Below, piece by piece: positions 9,304-17,687 of a DNA stretch of 64,000 nucleotides. The first letter of the stretch is position 1. The number at the start of each line of letters is the position of its first letter. The notes under the pieces were generated by a model. It saw nothing but the letters and a program-made list of their open reading frames with translations, was not told the DNA's origin and made no database searches. Source of the DNA: an uncultured Mycobacterium sp. (GTDB lineage Bacteria > Actinomycetota > Actinomycetes > Mycobacteriales > Mycobacteriaceae); assembly GCA_900078375.1 (NCBI GenBank), contig FLQS01000012.1, positions 124,001 through 188,000 of the forward strand, given 5' to 3'. The translations under genes were made by a program, and so were the position numbers.

Positions 9304-10788
9304 CTACTCCGCGATTATGTTCGCCCAGGTGTGGACCGGTTCGTTGCTGTGCATCAGCTCGCAGTACCGGCGCAGCATCACGGCCAGCGCCTGCGGGCGC
9401 GCCATGCCACGGCTTTGCAGCGCCTGGACCGTCGCGACCTGCCATGCCGACCCGGTGCGCCCGGTCTTGGCCCGGCCCTCGATCACCCCGAGATAGCGGT
9501 CGCGCACCTCCGTGGCCACCCCCCAGCGGCGCAGACCCTCGTCGGCCATCGGCAGCAGAGTGCGCAGCACCAGCTCGTCGGGAGTGATCTCACCCAGGCC
9601 CGGCCAGTACAGCCGGGCGTCCATCCCATGCCGGGCCGCCTCGATGAAATTGTCATGAGCCGCAGTGAAACTCATCTTCGTCCAAAGCGGGCGGTCCTCT
9701 TCGGACAAGACACGCAGTGCGCCATAGTAGAACGCCGAATTGGCCATCATGTCGACGACCGTCGGCCCGGCTGGCAAGACCCGGTTCTCCACCCGCAGAT
9801 GGGGCCGGCCGTTCACGACGTCGTAGACCGGCCGGTTCCAGCGGTACACCGTTCCGTTGTGCAGCCGGAGTTCGGGCAGCTGCGGGGTACGGCCGGCGGC
9901 CAGCTCGGCGACCGGGTCCTCGTCGGACAGCTCGGGCAGCAGCGAGGGGAAGTAGCGGACATTCTCTTCGAACAGGTCGAAGATCGAGGTGATCCAGCGC
10001 TCTCCGAACCACACTCGCGGGCGCACCCCCTGGGCCTTGAGCTCGTCGGGACGGGTGTCGGTCGCCTGCGCGAACAGCTCGATGCGCGTCTCGGCCCACA
10101 ACTGGTGGCCGAAGAAATATGGCGAGTTCGCGCCGAGCGTTAATTGCGGACCCGCCAGCACCTGCGCGGCGTTCCAGTTGGCGGCGAAATCGGCCGGCGA
10201 AACCTGCAGATGCAATTGCATACTGGTGCAGGCGGATTCAGGAGCGATGGACTCCGCATGCAGGCTCAGTCGCTCGGGTCCGGCGATATCGATGAGGATG
10301 TCCTCGCCGCGAGCGGTGAAGATCGAGTCGTTGAGCGCCTGGTAGCGCAGGGACGGGCTCATCCAGCTGCCGGCCAGATGCTCCGGCATCAATGTCGGCA
10401 GGATGCCGATCATCACGATGTGCGCATCGTCGGTGTTGGCCTTGGTCTCGGCGGCGTTCAGGCTGGCGCGCACTTCCTCTTCCAGCTCCAGTGCGGTGCG
10501 GCCGGGTAGCGGGCGTGGCGGAACGTTGAATTCGATGTTGTAGGCGCCCAATTCGGTCTGGTAGGCCGGGTCCGCGATCGCCGCCAGCACCTCCTGGTTG
10601 GACATCGCGGGCTGGTAGTCATCATCGACCAGGTTGCACTCGATCTCCATGCCGGTCAGCGGGCGGTCGAACTCGAAACTCGACTGCGCCAACATGGTTT
10701 CGAACACGTCGAGGCACAGCTGTACCTTGCGGCGGTACTGCTGCCGATGCGCCCGGCTGAAGTTGGCGTGCTTGACCTCGTCCCCCAT
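9304..10788 (-). CDS. Glutamate-cysteine ligase-like carboxylate-amine ligase
   Basis: 494 residues from ATG 10788. FDRPLTGMEIECNLVDDDYQ near the N-terminus, YNIEFNVPPRPL, SACTSMQLHLQVSP, LTLGANSPYFFG and YRWNRPVYDV fit the GCS2/YbdK-like ligase superfamily and resemble Rv3698-type proteins. It is distinct from EgtA encoded at 1724. It presumably forms a gamma-glutamyl or related amide bond with ATP, but substrate is not known. Flanked on both sides by methyltransferase genes in the same direction. The frame runs upstream to 10992 only by overlapping the preceding gene. Confidence 0.8.
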   Translation of the reverse strand: MGDEVKHANFSRAHRQQYRRKVQLCLDVFETMLAQSSFEFDRPLTGMEIECNLVDDDYQPAMSNQEVLAAIADPAYQTELGAYNIEFNVPPRPLPGRTALELEEEVRASLNAAETKANTDDAHIVMIGILPTLMPEHLAGSWMSPSLRYQALNDSIFTARGEDILIDIAGPERLSLHAESIAPESACTSMQLHLQVSPADFAANWNAAQVLAGPQLTLGANSPYFFGHQLWAETRIELFAQATDTRPDELKAQGVRPRVWFGERWITSIFDLFEENVRYFPSLLPELSDEDPVAELAAGRTPQLPELRLHNGTVYRWNRPVYDVVNGRPHLRVENRVLPAGPTVVDMMANSAFYYGALRVLSEEDRPLWTKMSFTAAHDNFIEAARHGMDARLYWPGLGEITPDELVLRTLLPMADEGLRRWGVATEVRDRYLGVIEGRAKTGRTGSAWQVATVQALQSRGMARPQALAVMLRRYCELMHSNEPVHTWANIIAE

Positions 10789-10838
10789 GTGGTCGATGCA
10801 ACCCGCTGCGCGGATGCCGCGCAAGCAAATCGGCCAGA

Positions 10839-11585
10839 TCAGCCGGGGCGTCGGGCCACCAGCACCTGCCGATCGAACGGGTTGGTGCTGACGTCGACGT
10901 CGAGTCCGGCGTGAGCACCCAGCGCCCGCAGCGCCGAGGGACTGTAAGAGCGCAGCGAGCTGATCAATCCATCGTGGGCGAAGGGCCACCACGCCAGCGG
11001 AGCCAGCACTGCCAACTTCGCGATGTGCAGCGGTGACGGCATGCGGGGCAGGTCGATGACCAGCAGCTCGCGGGCTACCCGGGCGCCTTCGGCAAGGACC
11101 CGTGCAGCCTGCGCGGGCGGAAGATGATGAAACGACAGGGCGAAGACAGCGAGGTCGAACTCGCCGTCGGCGCCGTCGATAGCGGTCGCGTCGATCACTC
11201 GGACGGTCGCGCGCGGGTGCCCACCGAGGTCGGAGGCGGCCATTGCCGCTACCGACTCGGGGTTGACGTCGGAGACCGTGACGAGTGCAGTGGGATGTTG
11301 TTCGAGCAATTTGCGTGACAGCGCGCCATGGCCCGCACCGAGTTCGAGGATCTTCGGGTCGGCGATGTCGGCGACTTCGCGCAGGACCAATTCGGCGTTG
11401 CGGTCATGCTCGCCGAACACCGTGCCGATCCGGTCCAGCGCCGCCACGATGCCGCGCTTGACGTCGTCGTCGATGTCGTCGCGGTCGAGGTATTCCGGGC
11501 GGTCGGTCTCCAGCAGCCGATCCAGACAGGAGGCGTCCGGGCCGCCGCGGGGCATGTCGGCGATGTCGGTGAACTCGGATGCCAT
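10839..11585 (-). CDS. Class I SAM-dependent methyltransferase
   Basis: 248 residues from ATG 11585 (ATG 11594 or 11597 possible). SAM motif [19 protein letters not shown], acidic [14 protein letters not shown] and [15 protein letters not shown] identify a Methyltransf_12-type domain around residues 60-190. A hydrophobic stretch ([15 protein letters not shown]) near residue 195 may touch the membrane or form a lid. First gene of the minus-strand operon with the ligase-like gene (50-bp gap), and divergent from glpK, whose TTG lies 60 bp away. Confidence 0.82.
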   Translation of the reverse strand: MASEFTDIADMPRGGPDASCLDRLLETDRPEYLDRDDIDDDVKRGIVAALDRIGTVFGEHDRNAELVLREVADIADPKILELGAGHGALSRKLLEQHPTALVTVSDVNPESVAAMAASDLGGHPRATVRVIDATAIDGADGEFDLAVFALSFHHLPPAQAARVLAEGARVARELLVIDLPRMPSPLHIAKLAVLAPLAWWPFAHDGLISSLRSYSPSALRALGAHAGLDVDVSTNPFDRQVLVARRPG

Positions 11586-11645
11586 GTAGGCCATCATGGA
11601 CGAAGGGCCGCTGCATCGGCAGCGCAGCACGTCAGAGGAGCACCG

Positions 11646-13160
11646 TTGGCCGACTTCGTCGCCTCGATTGACCAGGGCACCACCAGCACCCGCTGCATGA
11701 TCTTTGATCACAAGGGCACCGAGGTCGGCCGGCACCAGCTCGAACACGAGCAGATCCTCCCGCAGTCCGGGTGGGTCGAGCACAACCCGGTGGAGATCTG
11801 GGAACGCACCCAGACGGTGGTGATGTCGGCGCTGAACACCACGAAGCTGACCGCCGGCGATCTTGCCGCCCTGGGCATCACCAATCAGCGCGAGACCACG
11901 CTGGTGTGGAACCGCAAAACGGGCAGGCCGTACTACAACGCGATCGTCTGGCAGGACACCCGCACCGACCGCATCGCGGCCGCACTCGATCGCGACGGTC
12001 GCGGCGACATCATCCGGCGCAAAGCCGGTCTGCCGCCGGCCACCTACTTCTCCGGCGGCAAGCTGCAGTGGATCCTGCAGAATGTCGACGGGGTGCGCGC
12101 CGACGCCGAACGCGGCGATGCGCTGTTCGGCACGGCCGATAGCTGGGTGCTGTGGAATCTGACCGGCGGAGTGCAGGGCGGCGTGCACGTCACCGACGTG
12201 ACCAACGCCAGCCGCACCATGCTGATGAACCTCGAGACCCTCGACTGGGACGATGAACTGTTGGGGCTCTTCGGGATTCCCCGTGCGATGCTGCCCGAGA
12301 TCCGGCCGTCGTCCTCACCGGAGCCGTACGGCATGACCCACCCCGGTGGGCCGGCCGGCGGCGAGCTGCCGCTGACGGCAAGCCTCGGCGATCAGCAGGC
12401 CGCGATGGTGGGGCAGGTGTGCCTGGCCCCCGGGGAGGCCAAGAACACTTACGGCACCGGTAACTTCCTGCTGCTCAATACCGGCGAGAAGATCGTGCGG
12501 AGCGAAAACGGGCTGCTGACGACGGTGTGTTATCAGTTCGGGGACGCCAAACCCGTTTACGCCCTTGAGGGTTCGATCGCAGTGACCGGCTCGGCGGTGC
12601 AGTGGTTGCGTGATCAACTGGGCATCATCAGCGGTGCCTCGCAGAGCGAGACGCTGGCCGCGCAGGTCGAGGACAACGGCGGGGTCTACTTCGTGCCGGC
12701 GTTCTCGGGCCTGTTCGCGCCGTATTGGCGTTCCGATGCGCGCGGGGCGATCGTCGGGCTGTCCCGCTACAACTCCAATGCGCATGTGGCCCGGGCGACG
12801 TTGGAGGCGATCTGCTACCAGAGCCGTGACGTCGTCGATGCGATGGAAGCCGATTCCGGTGTGCACCTTGAGGTTCTGAAGGTCGACGGCGGTGTCACCC
12901 AGAACGAATTGTGCATGCAGATCCAGGCCGACGTGCTCGGAGTGGACGTGGTGCGTCCGGTGGTCGCCGAGACGACGGCACTGGGCGCGGCCTACGCCGC
13001 TGGGCTGGCGGTCGGATTCTGGGCGGATCCCGATGACCTGCGGGCTAATTGGCAGGAGGACCGCCGGTGGTCACCGGCGTGGAGCTCCGAGCAGCGTGAG
13101 ACCGGCTACGCCGGCTGGCGCAAGGCAGTCCAGCGCACGCTGGACTGGGTCGAGGTCTGA
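11646..13160 (+). CDS. glpK: Glycerol kinase
   Basis: 504 residues. GlpK phosphorylates glycerol to glycerol-3-phosphate with [22 protein letters not shown] phosphate loop, [31 protein letters not shown] and the FGGY-family [20 protein letters not shown] are all present, nearly identical in pattern to mycobacterial GlpK. TTG 11646 is chosen because a GAGGAG ribosome site lies 6-7 bases before it; the frame extends upstream only across the divergent methyltransferase. A strong bidirectional terminator follows. Confidence 0.94.
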   Translation: MADFVASIDQGTTSTRCMIFDHKGTEVGRHQLEHEQILPQSGWVEHNPVEIWERTQTVVMSALNTTKLTAGDLAALGITNQRETTLVWNRKTGRPYYNAIVWQDTRTDRIAAALDRDGRGDIIRRKAGLPPATYFSGGKLQWILQNVDGVRADAERGDALFGTADSWVLWNLTGGVQGGVHVTDVTNASRTMLMNLETLDWDDELLGLFGIPRAMLPEIRPSSSPEPYGMTHPGGPAGGELPLTASLGDQQAAMVGQVCLAPGEAKNTYGTGNFLLLNTGEKIVRSENGLLTTVCYQFGDAKPVYALEGSIAVTGSAVQWLRDQLGIISGASQSETLAAQVEDNGGVYFVPAFSGLFAPYWRSDARGAIVGLSRYNSNAHVARATLEAICYQSRDVVDAMEADSGVHLEVLKVDGGVTQNELCMQIQADVLGVDVVRPVVAETTALGAAYAAGLAVGFWADPDDLRANWQEDRRWSPAWSSEQRETGYAGWRKAVQRTLDWVEV

Positions 13161-13164
13161 CGAG

Positions 13165-13207
13165 TTGGGCGCGGTTTCGTGCGCTGTGCGCACGAAACCG
13201 CGCCCAA
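13165..13207. terminator. 20-bp perfect hairpin between convergent genes
   Basis: A 20-bp perfect inverted repeat (arms 13165-13184 and 13188-13207, rich in GCGCGGTTTCGTGCG) with a 3-nt loop. It lies between the glpK stop and the convergent PadR stop, so it can terminate transcription from both sides. No U tract. Confidence 0.8.
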
Positions 13208-13217
13208 GTCTGGGTGT

Positions 13218-13949
13218 TTACTCCGATTCGCCGAGGATCTGGTAGATCTCGCGGCGCGCATTGTTGACGATGTCGATGATGCGCTGCTGCTGTTCGGCAT
13301 TGGCAGCGAAGGCCGCTTGTCGTACGGCACCGAACAACTGGCCCACAGCGGCACGAATGTTGACCTGGCCGGGGTCGGCACCTTCGGTGATCTCGTCCCA
13401 CGGCGCGGTCTCGATCTTGTCGGCGGCGTCGCGGCCTTCGTCGGTCAGCTCGAAAAGCTTCTTACTGCCGTCGGATTCGGTTGCCACCAGCAGACCTTCG
13501 TCGACCAACAGCTGCAGGGTCGGGTAGACCGAGCCGGGGCTCGGCTTCCACAGATCCTGAGTGCGCTCGGCGATCTCCTGGATCATTTCGTAGCCGTGCA
13601 TCGGCCGTTCGGCCAGCAGCTTGAGGATGGCGGCGCGCACGTCGCCGCGCTTACCGCGTCCACGGCCGTGTCCGCGGCGACCGCCGCGTCCGCCCGGACC
13701 GAAACCACCGGGACCGAAGCCGCCGGCGCCGAAACCCGGGCCAAAGCCCGGACCGAATCCGCCGCGCGGGCCGAAGGGGGGACCGTCGTGGCGGTCGCCG
13801 TGCTCGCGGAGGTGCTCACGCACCTGGTCGCGACGGCCGCGGCGGTGACCGCGACCCGCGGGGGCAAAGCCGAACCCGGGGCCGAATCCGGGGCCGAATC
13901 GGGGGCGACCCATGTCAGGGCCGCCGAACTGGGGAAAGGGGGTGTTCAT
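13218..13949 (-). CDS. PadR-family regulator with glycine/arginine-rich N-terminus
   Basis: 243 residues. The C-terminal half is a PadR winged helix (DVRAAILKLLAERPMHGYEMI, SPGSVYPTLQLLVDEGLLV, KLFELTDEGRDAADK) followed by an AEQQQRIIDIVNNARREIYQIL helix. The first 100 residues are low complexity: repeated FGPGFGPG and GGFGPGG blocks and basic runs such as GRGHRRGRRD. The basic tail could bind nucleic acid non-specifically. A dyad at 13988-14014 upstream may be its own operator. The target outside itself is not evident. Confidence 0.85.
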   Translation of the reverse strand: MNTPFPQFGGPDMGRPRFGPGFGPGFGFAPAGRGHRRGRRDQVREHLREHGDRHDGPPFGPRGGFGPGFGPGFGAGGFGPGGFGPGGRGGRRGHGRGRGKRGDVRAAILKLLAERPMHGYEMIQEIAERTQDLWKPSPGSVYPTLQLLVDEGLLVATESDGSKKLFELTDEGRDAADKIETAPWDEITEGADPGQVNIRAAVGQLFGAVRQAAFAANAEQQQRIIDIVNNARREIYQILGESE

Positions 13950-13987
13950 AGAGGTTCTCGTTTCTGGTCAGGAAACGCCGAATGCGC

Positions 13988-14014
13988 TTCCGATACGTTG
14001 ACGATATATCGGAA
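13988..14014. promoter_or_regulatory. Candidate PadR operator dyad
   Basis: TTCCGATA (13988-13995) and TATCGGAA (14007-14014) form an inverted repeat 39 bp upstream of the PadR start at 13949. The right arm overlaps a second small palindrome, CGATATATCG (14002-14011). The AT-rich content stands out from the local GC-rich sequence and probably includes the promoter -10. Autoregulation is inferred. Confidence 0.55.
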
Positions 14015-14032
14015 ACTATCGCGATGCAACGC

Positions 14033-14557
14033 TCAGTGCGATCTCCGGTCGATCTCCCCGATCACCCAGCGGGCCCATTCGGCTTCCATCGCCTCGACCC
14101 GCAGCCCGAATTCCAGGGCCGCGCGGCCGTAGAAATCGGCGTCGTTGTCCTGCCAGTTCATCGAATCGCGCACCTGCTCGTAGCGGTCGAGCTCGGCTTC
14201 GGCATGCTCGGCCACCGACACCATGTAGGCCCGGGCCTGCTCGGACGTCATCTCGCTGAGCAAGAACACCCGCAGCAGTTCGGCGCTGCGGTAGGGCGGG
14301 TCGTCCTGCGGATTGGTCATCCAGCGCAACAGGTCCCGGCGGCCGGCGTCGGTGACGCGATACTCCTTACGCCCCCGCGGGCCGATGTCGCTGACCTCGA
14401 TCAGGCCCGCATTGGCCAGCTTGTTGAGCTCGCCGTAGAGCTGGCTCTGGGTCGCGGGCCAGACGTTGGCCATCGAAATGTCGAACCGTTTAAGCAGGTC
14501 GTACCCGCTGCCGGGCTGCTGAGCCAGAAGCCCCAGCGCCGCGTACCGAAGACTCAC
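14033..14557 (-). CDS. PadR-family transcriptional regulator
   Basis: 174 residues from GTG 14557. N-terminal winged helix MSLRYAALGLLAQQPGSGYDLL, ATQSQLYGELNKLANAGLI, KEYRVTDAGRRDLLRWM, followed by a Vir_C_2-type helical domain (AELLRVFLLSEMTSEQARAYM) used for dimerisation. Divergent from the carotenoid oxygenase at 14647, with two GACATGTC dyads between the starts, so it probably represses that gene and itself. Confidence 0.87.
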   Translation of the reverse strand: MSLRYAALGLLAQQPGSGYDLLKRFDISMANVWPATQSQLYGELNKLANAGLIEVSDIGPRGRKEYRVTDAGRRDLLRWMTNPQDDPPYRSAELLRVFLLSEMTSEQARAYMVSVAEHAEAELDRYEQVRDSMNWQDNDADFYGRAALEFGLRVEAMEAEWARWVIGEIDRRSH

Positions 14558-14575
14558 CTGCCCATCGTAGGGCTG

Positions 14576-14621
14576 GACATGTCAGTTGTGGAATATCTGA
14601 TACTTCACCATTGACATGTCA
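14576..14621. promoter_or_regulatory. Two GACATGTC palindromes in a divergent promoter
   Basis: GACATGTC at 14576-14583 and TGACATGTCA at 14612-14621 are perfect dyads with centres 37 bp apart. They lie between the PadR start (14557) and the carotenoid oxygenase start (14647). ACATGT-type cores are familiar PadR targets. Confidence 0.65.
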
Positions 14622-14646
14622 CCAGTGGACTGTCAAAGTTGTCGGC

Positions 14647-15993
14647 ATGACGGAGATCACCACCGATTCAGCCAACTTGCCCACCGAGGGGCAGTTCTTC
14701 CAGCGCGGCAACTACGCGCCGGTGCCGGACGAACTCACCGAATACGACCTGCCCGTCGAGGGCGCTATCCCACCCGAGCTCGACGGCTGGTACCTGCGCA
14801 ACGGGCCGAACCCGCGCGAGGCCACCGGCCACTGGTTCACCGGCGACGGGATGATCCACGGCGTTCGCATCGAGGGCGGCGCGGCCAAGTGGTATCGCAA
14901 TCGCTGGGTGCGCACCGACAGCTTCGTCGACCCGTTCCCGCTCTACCGCGAGGACGGGACACGCGATCTGCGGGCCGCGGTGGCCAACACCCACGTCGTC
15001 AACCATGCCGGCAAGACGCTGGCGCTGGTCGAATCGTCATTGCCCTACGAGGTCACCAACGATCTGGAAACGGTCGGCTGCTACGACTTCGGTGGCAAGC
15101 TCGTCGACTCGATGACCGCACACCCCAAGATCTGCCCGACCACCGGCGAGCTGCATTTCTTCGGCTACGGCAGCATCTTCGCCCCGCACGTCACTTATCA
15201 CCGCGCCGACGCCAACGGCGAGCTGACCATCAATCGTCCGGTCGACGTCAAGGCGCTGACGATGATGCACGACTTCGCCCTGACCGCGAAGCACGTGATC
15301 TTCATGGACCTGCCGATCGTGTTCAACCTCGACATCGCAATCAAGGGCGAGGGCGATATGCCCTACCGGTGGGACGACAACTATGGCGCCCGGCTGGGAG
15401 TGCTGCGGCGTGACGACCCGTTCGGTGAGATCCGCTGGTTCGAGATCGACCCCTGCTACGTCTTCCATGTCGCCAACGCCCATGAAACGGACAACGGTAA
15501 ATCGATTGTCCTGCAGGCAGTTCGGTATGCAGAGCTATGGCGGGACAACGGCGGGTTCGACGCCAACGCGGTGCTGTGGAGCTGGACCATCGACCTGCAG
15601 AACGGCACCGTCAGTGAGCGCCAGCTCGACGACCGGGCGGTGGAGTTCCCGCGGATCGACGACCGGCTGGCCGGTCTGCCGGCCCGCTACTCGGTCTCGG
15701 TCGGCGACGCCAGTCTGGTGCGCCACGACCTGACCACCGGCAGCGCCGTCGAACACCATTTCGCCACCGGCTTGGTGCCAGGCGGGCCGGGGGAGGCGGT
15801 CTTCGTTCCGTCGGCATCGGGACCCGCTGATGAGAGCAACGGCTGGTATCTCGGCTATGTGTATGACGCCGCGCGCGACGGCAGCGATCTGGTGATCCTG
15901 GACGCCTCCGACTTCGCGGGTAAGCCGGTCGCCCGGATCCAGCTGCCGCGCCGCGTTCCCTATGGCTTCCACGGCAACTGGATTCCTGCCTAG
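14647..15993 (+). CDS. Carotenoid oxygenase family protein
   Basis: 448 residues from ATG 14647. Member of the RPE65/carotenoid cleavage dioxygenase family, non-heme Fe(II) enzymes with four histidine ligands on a beta propeller. Candidate histidines lie in MTAHPKICPTTGELHFFGYG, MMHDFALTAKHVIFMD, YVFHVANAHE and PYGFHGNWIPA. WYLRNGPNPREATGHWFTGDGMIHG is the conserved N-terminal block. Substrate may be a carotenoid or apocarotenoid; no carotenoid synthesis genes are in the window. Probably controlled by the divergent PadR gene. Confidence 0.88.
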   Translation: MTEITTDSANLPTEGQFFQRGNYAPVPDELTEYDLPVEGAIPPELDGWYLRNGPNPREATGHWFTGDGMIHGVRIEGGAAKWYRNRWVRTDSFVDPFPLYREDGTRDLRAAVANTHVVNHAGKTLALVESSLPYEVTNDLETVGCYDFGGKLVDSMTAHPKICPTTGELHFFGYGSIFAPHVTYHRADANGELTINRPVDVKALTMMHDFALTAKHVIFMDLPIVFNLDIAIKGEGDMPYRWDDNYGARLGVLRRDDPFGEIRWFEIDPCYVFHVANAHETDNGKSIVLQAVRYAELWRDNGGFDANAVLWSWTIDLQNGTVSERQLDDRAVEFPRIDDRLAGLPARYSVSVGDASLVRHDLTTGSAVEHHFATGLVPGGPGEAVFVPSASGPADESNGWYLGYVYDAARDGSDLVILDASDFAGKPVARIQLPRRVPYGFHGNWIPA

Positions 15994-16041
15994 CGGTACA
16001 CCGGGTCCCATCGCGGGCCAGGCCTTGGGACGATGTAGCGC

Positions 16042-16794
16042 GTGGGTGACTTCAGCGCGCTGCCCGGCACGGCGATCGTCGTGGGCGGCACCGGCGGGAT
16101 CGGGGCGCAGATCGTCGCGATGTTGACCGCTCGCGGGTCGCGGGTGGGGTTCACCTACTACGGCAACGAAAGCAAGGCAGCCGAACTCGTCACCGAGGCC
16201 GTCAGCGCGGAGCAGCTCGACATCACCGACGCCGCGGCGGTTCGGCGGGTTGTCGACTCGTTCGCGCAGCGAGCCGGTGGGGTGCATACCGTGGTCCACG
16301 CCGCCGGCGCCCACGTGCCGATGCGGCACCTCAGCACCGTCGAGACCGATCGCTTCGATCAGCAGCTCGGCACCGATGCCGGCGGCTTCTTCAATGTCGC
16401 CGCCGCGGCTCTCCCGCACCTACGTGCCTCGCGTGGCAGTCTGGTGGCGGTGACGACCGCCGCGACGCGCCGCTTCGCCGTTCGGGACGGACTCTCGGTC
16501 GCCCCGAAAGCCGCCATCGAGGCGCTGATCCGGGGCATCGCCGCCGAGGAAGGCCGATTCGGGGTGCGCGCCAATTGCGTCGGGCCCGGCATGCTGGTCG
16601 ACGGCAATGCGCAGCGACTGATCGCCGACGGCGACCTCGATGACAAGGCACTCGAGGCCGCGCGCCGCAACACCCCATTGGGACGCTTCGGCTCTGCCGC
16701 CGATGTTGCCGAGGCCGTGTGCTTTCTCGCATCCCCGCGGGCTGGGTTCATCACCGGCCAAAAGCTTGATGTAGACGGAGGTTACGGTGTCTGA
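16042..16794 (+). CDS. Short-chain dehydrogenase/reductase lacking the catalytic Tyr
   Basis: 250 residues from GTG 16042. It has the NAD(P)-binding VVGGTGGIGAQIVAML, VVHAAGAHVP, and a C-terminal ASPRAGFITGQKLDVDGGYGV as in classical SDRs. The usual Y-x-x-x-K is SVAPK here, so the catalytic tyrosine is serine, and the upstream serine region reads VAVTTAATR. Either it works atypically or it is not an oxidoreductase. The stop overlaps the next gene by 8 nt, suggesting a joint role with the NTF2-like protein. Confidence 0.82.
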   Translation: MGDFSALPGTAIVVGGTGGIGAQIVAMLTARGSRVGFTYYGNESKAAELVTEAVSAEQLDITDAAAVRRVVDSFAQRAGGVHTVVHAAGAHVPMRHLSTVETDRFDQQLGTDAGGFFNVAAAALPHLRASRGSLVAVTTAATRRFAVRDGLSVAPKAAIEALIRGIAAEEGRFGVRANCVGPGMLVDGNAQRLIADGDLDDKALEAARRNTPLGRFGSAADVAEAVCFLASPRAGFITGQKLDVDGGYGV

Positions 16795-17284
16795 TCGGCT
16801 GGCCGATATCCACGCGATCCGTGATGTGGTCGCCTTGTATTGCCGGGGCGTCGACCGGCTCGACCTCGAACTGGTGCGGCAGGCCTACCACCCCGACGGC
16901 ATCGACCACCACACCGGTTTCGACGGGACGGTCGACGAGTTCGTGCCGTGGCTGGCCAAGAGCCTCGAGTTCCTCATCGGAACAACGCATTTCATCGGCA
17001 ACCATCACGTCGACTTTGTCGGCGACGACATCGCGATCAGCGAGACGTATTTGATGGCAACGCATTGGGGCAAGCCTGAGCAGAAAAAGGCGAGTTTTAC
17101 CACCGGTGCCCGCTACGTCGATCTGATGGAGCGCCGGGATGGCCGATGGGCGATCGCCGAACGCTGGGCCGTACGCGAATGGACCCGTCCGGACGTGTTC
17201 GTCCCGCCCGAACGCCCCGGCCCCCGCGGCCGGCGCGACGCTGACGATCCGCTGCCCGTCCTCCTGAAACGCTTTGGCCTCTAG
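16787..17284 (+). CDS. SnoaL/NTF2-like family protein
   Basis: 165 residues with a SnoaL_4-type fold: an N-terminal helix (DIHAIRDVVALYCRGVDRLD), YHPDGIDHHTGFDG, THFIGNHHVDFVGDD and YVDLMERRDGRWAIAERW. Relatives include scytalone dehydratase-like lyases and ring-hydroxylating beta subunits; here a small-molecule lyase or isomerase is possible, not proven. It overlaps the SDR gene by 8 nt and is translationally coupled to it. Confidence 0.8.
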   Translation: MSDRLADIHAIRDVVALYCRGVDRLDLELVRQAYHPDGIDHHTGFDGTVDEFVPWLAKSLEFLIGTTHFIGNHHVDFVGDDIAISETYLMATHWGKPEQKKASFTTGARYVDLMERRDGRWAIAERWAVREWTRPDVFVPPERPGPRGRRDADDPLPVLLKRFGL

Positions 17285-17309
17285 GTAGTGCGAGTACCCT
17301 CACCACACC

Positions 17310-17687
17310 ATGGCGGTGAAATGGTTCGACGAGCCTGAAGACCACGACTACGACGCGGCAGCGGACTACCTGAGCATGCTCGCCGAGGATGCCGCCGTTG
17401 CTGCGATAGTGACCGCGCTCAAATCAGCGAAGCCGGTGTACCGCAAGGCCAAAGACATCCTGCGCGCGGCCCGCCTGACCCTGTTGCCCCCCGACAACCC
17501 GCACGTGCGCGCGGACTTGGACAAGATCGGCCACGGTAAGAAGTTGTCACCGATTCTGCTGGTGCGCGGCACCCCGGCCGATGCTCTCCAGATCGCCGAC
17601 GGGTATCACCGCGTCTGCGCGAGTTACCTCACCGACGAGAACACCCCGATTCCGTGCCGGCTCGCGTCGTGGGTGCCCACGACGTGA
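17310..17687 (+). CDS. Conserved hypothetical protein with ParB-like GYHR motif
   Basis: 125 residues, all-soluble. The C-terminal part (LSPILLVRGTPADALQIADGYHRVCASYL) resembles the ParB/sulfiredoxin-like nuclease core, where a G-x-H-R loop binds nucleotide. The N-terminus is acidic (WFDEPEDHDYDAAADYLSML), then basic helices. Function unknown. Its TGA overlaps the GTG of the antiporter gene. Confidence 0.68.
   Translation: MAVKWFDEPEDHDYDAAADYLSMLAEDAAVAAIVTALKSAKPVYRKAKDILRAARLTLLPPDNPHVRADLDKIGHGKKLSPILLVRGTPADALQIADGYHRVCASYLTDENTPIPCRLASWVPTT

Noticed and set aside
13179..14132. 317-codon plus-strand frame
   Set aside because: It is antisense to the glycine-rich PadR gene; its TAEGG/ARTEA low complexity comes from the GC-rich repeats on the other strand.
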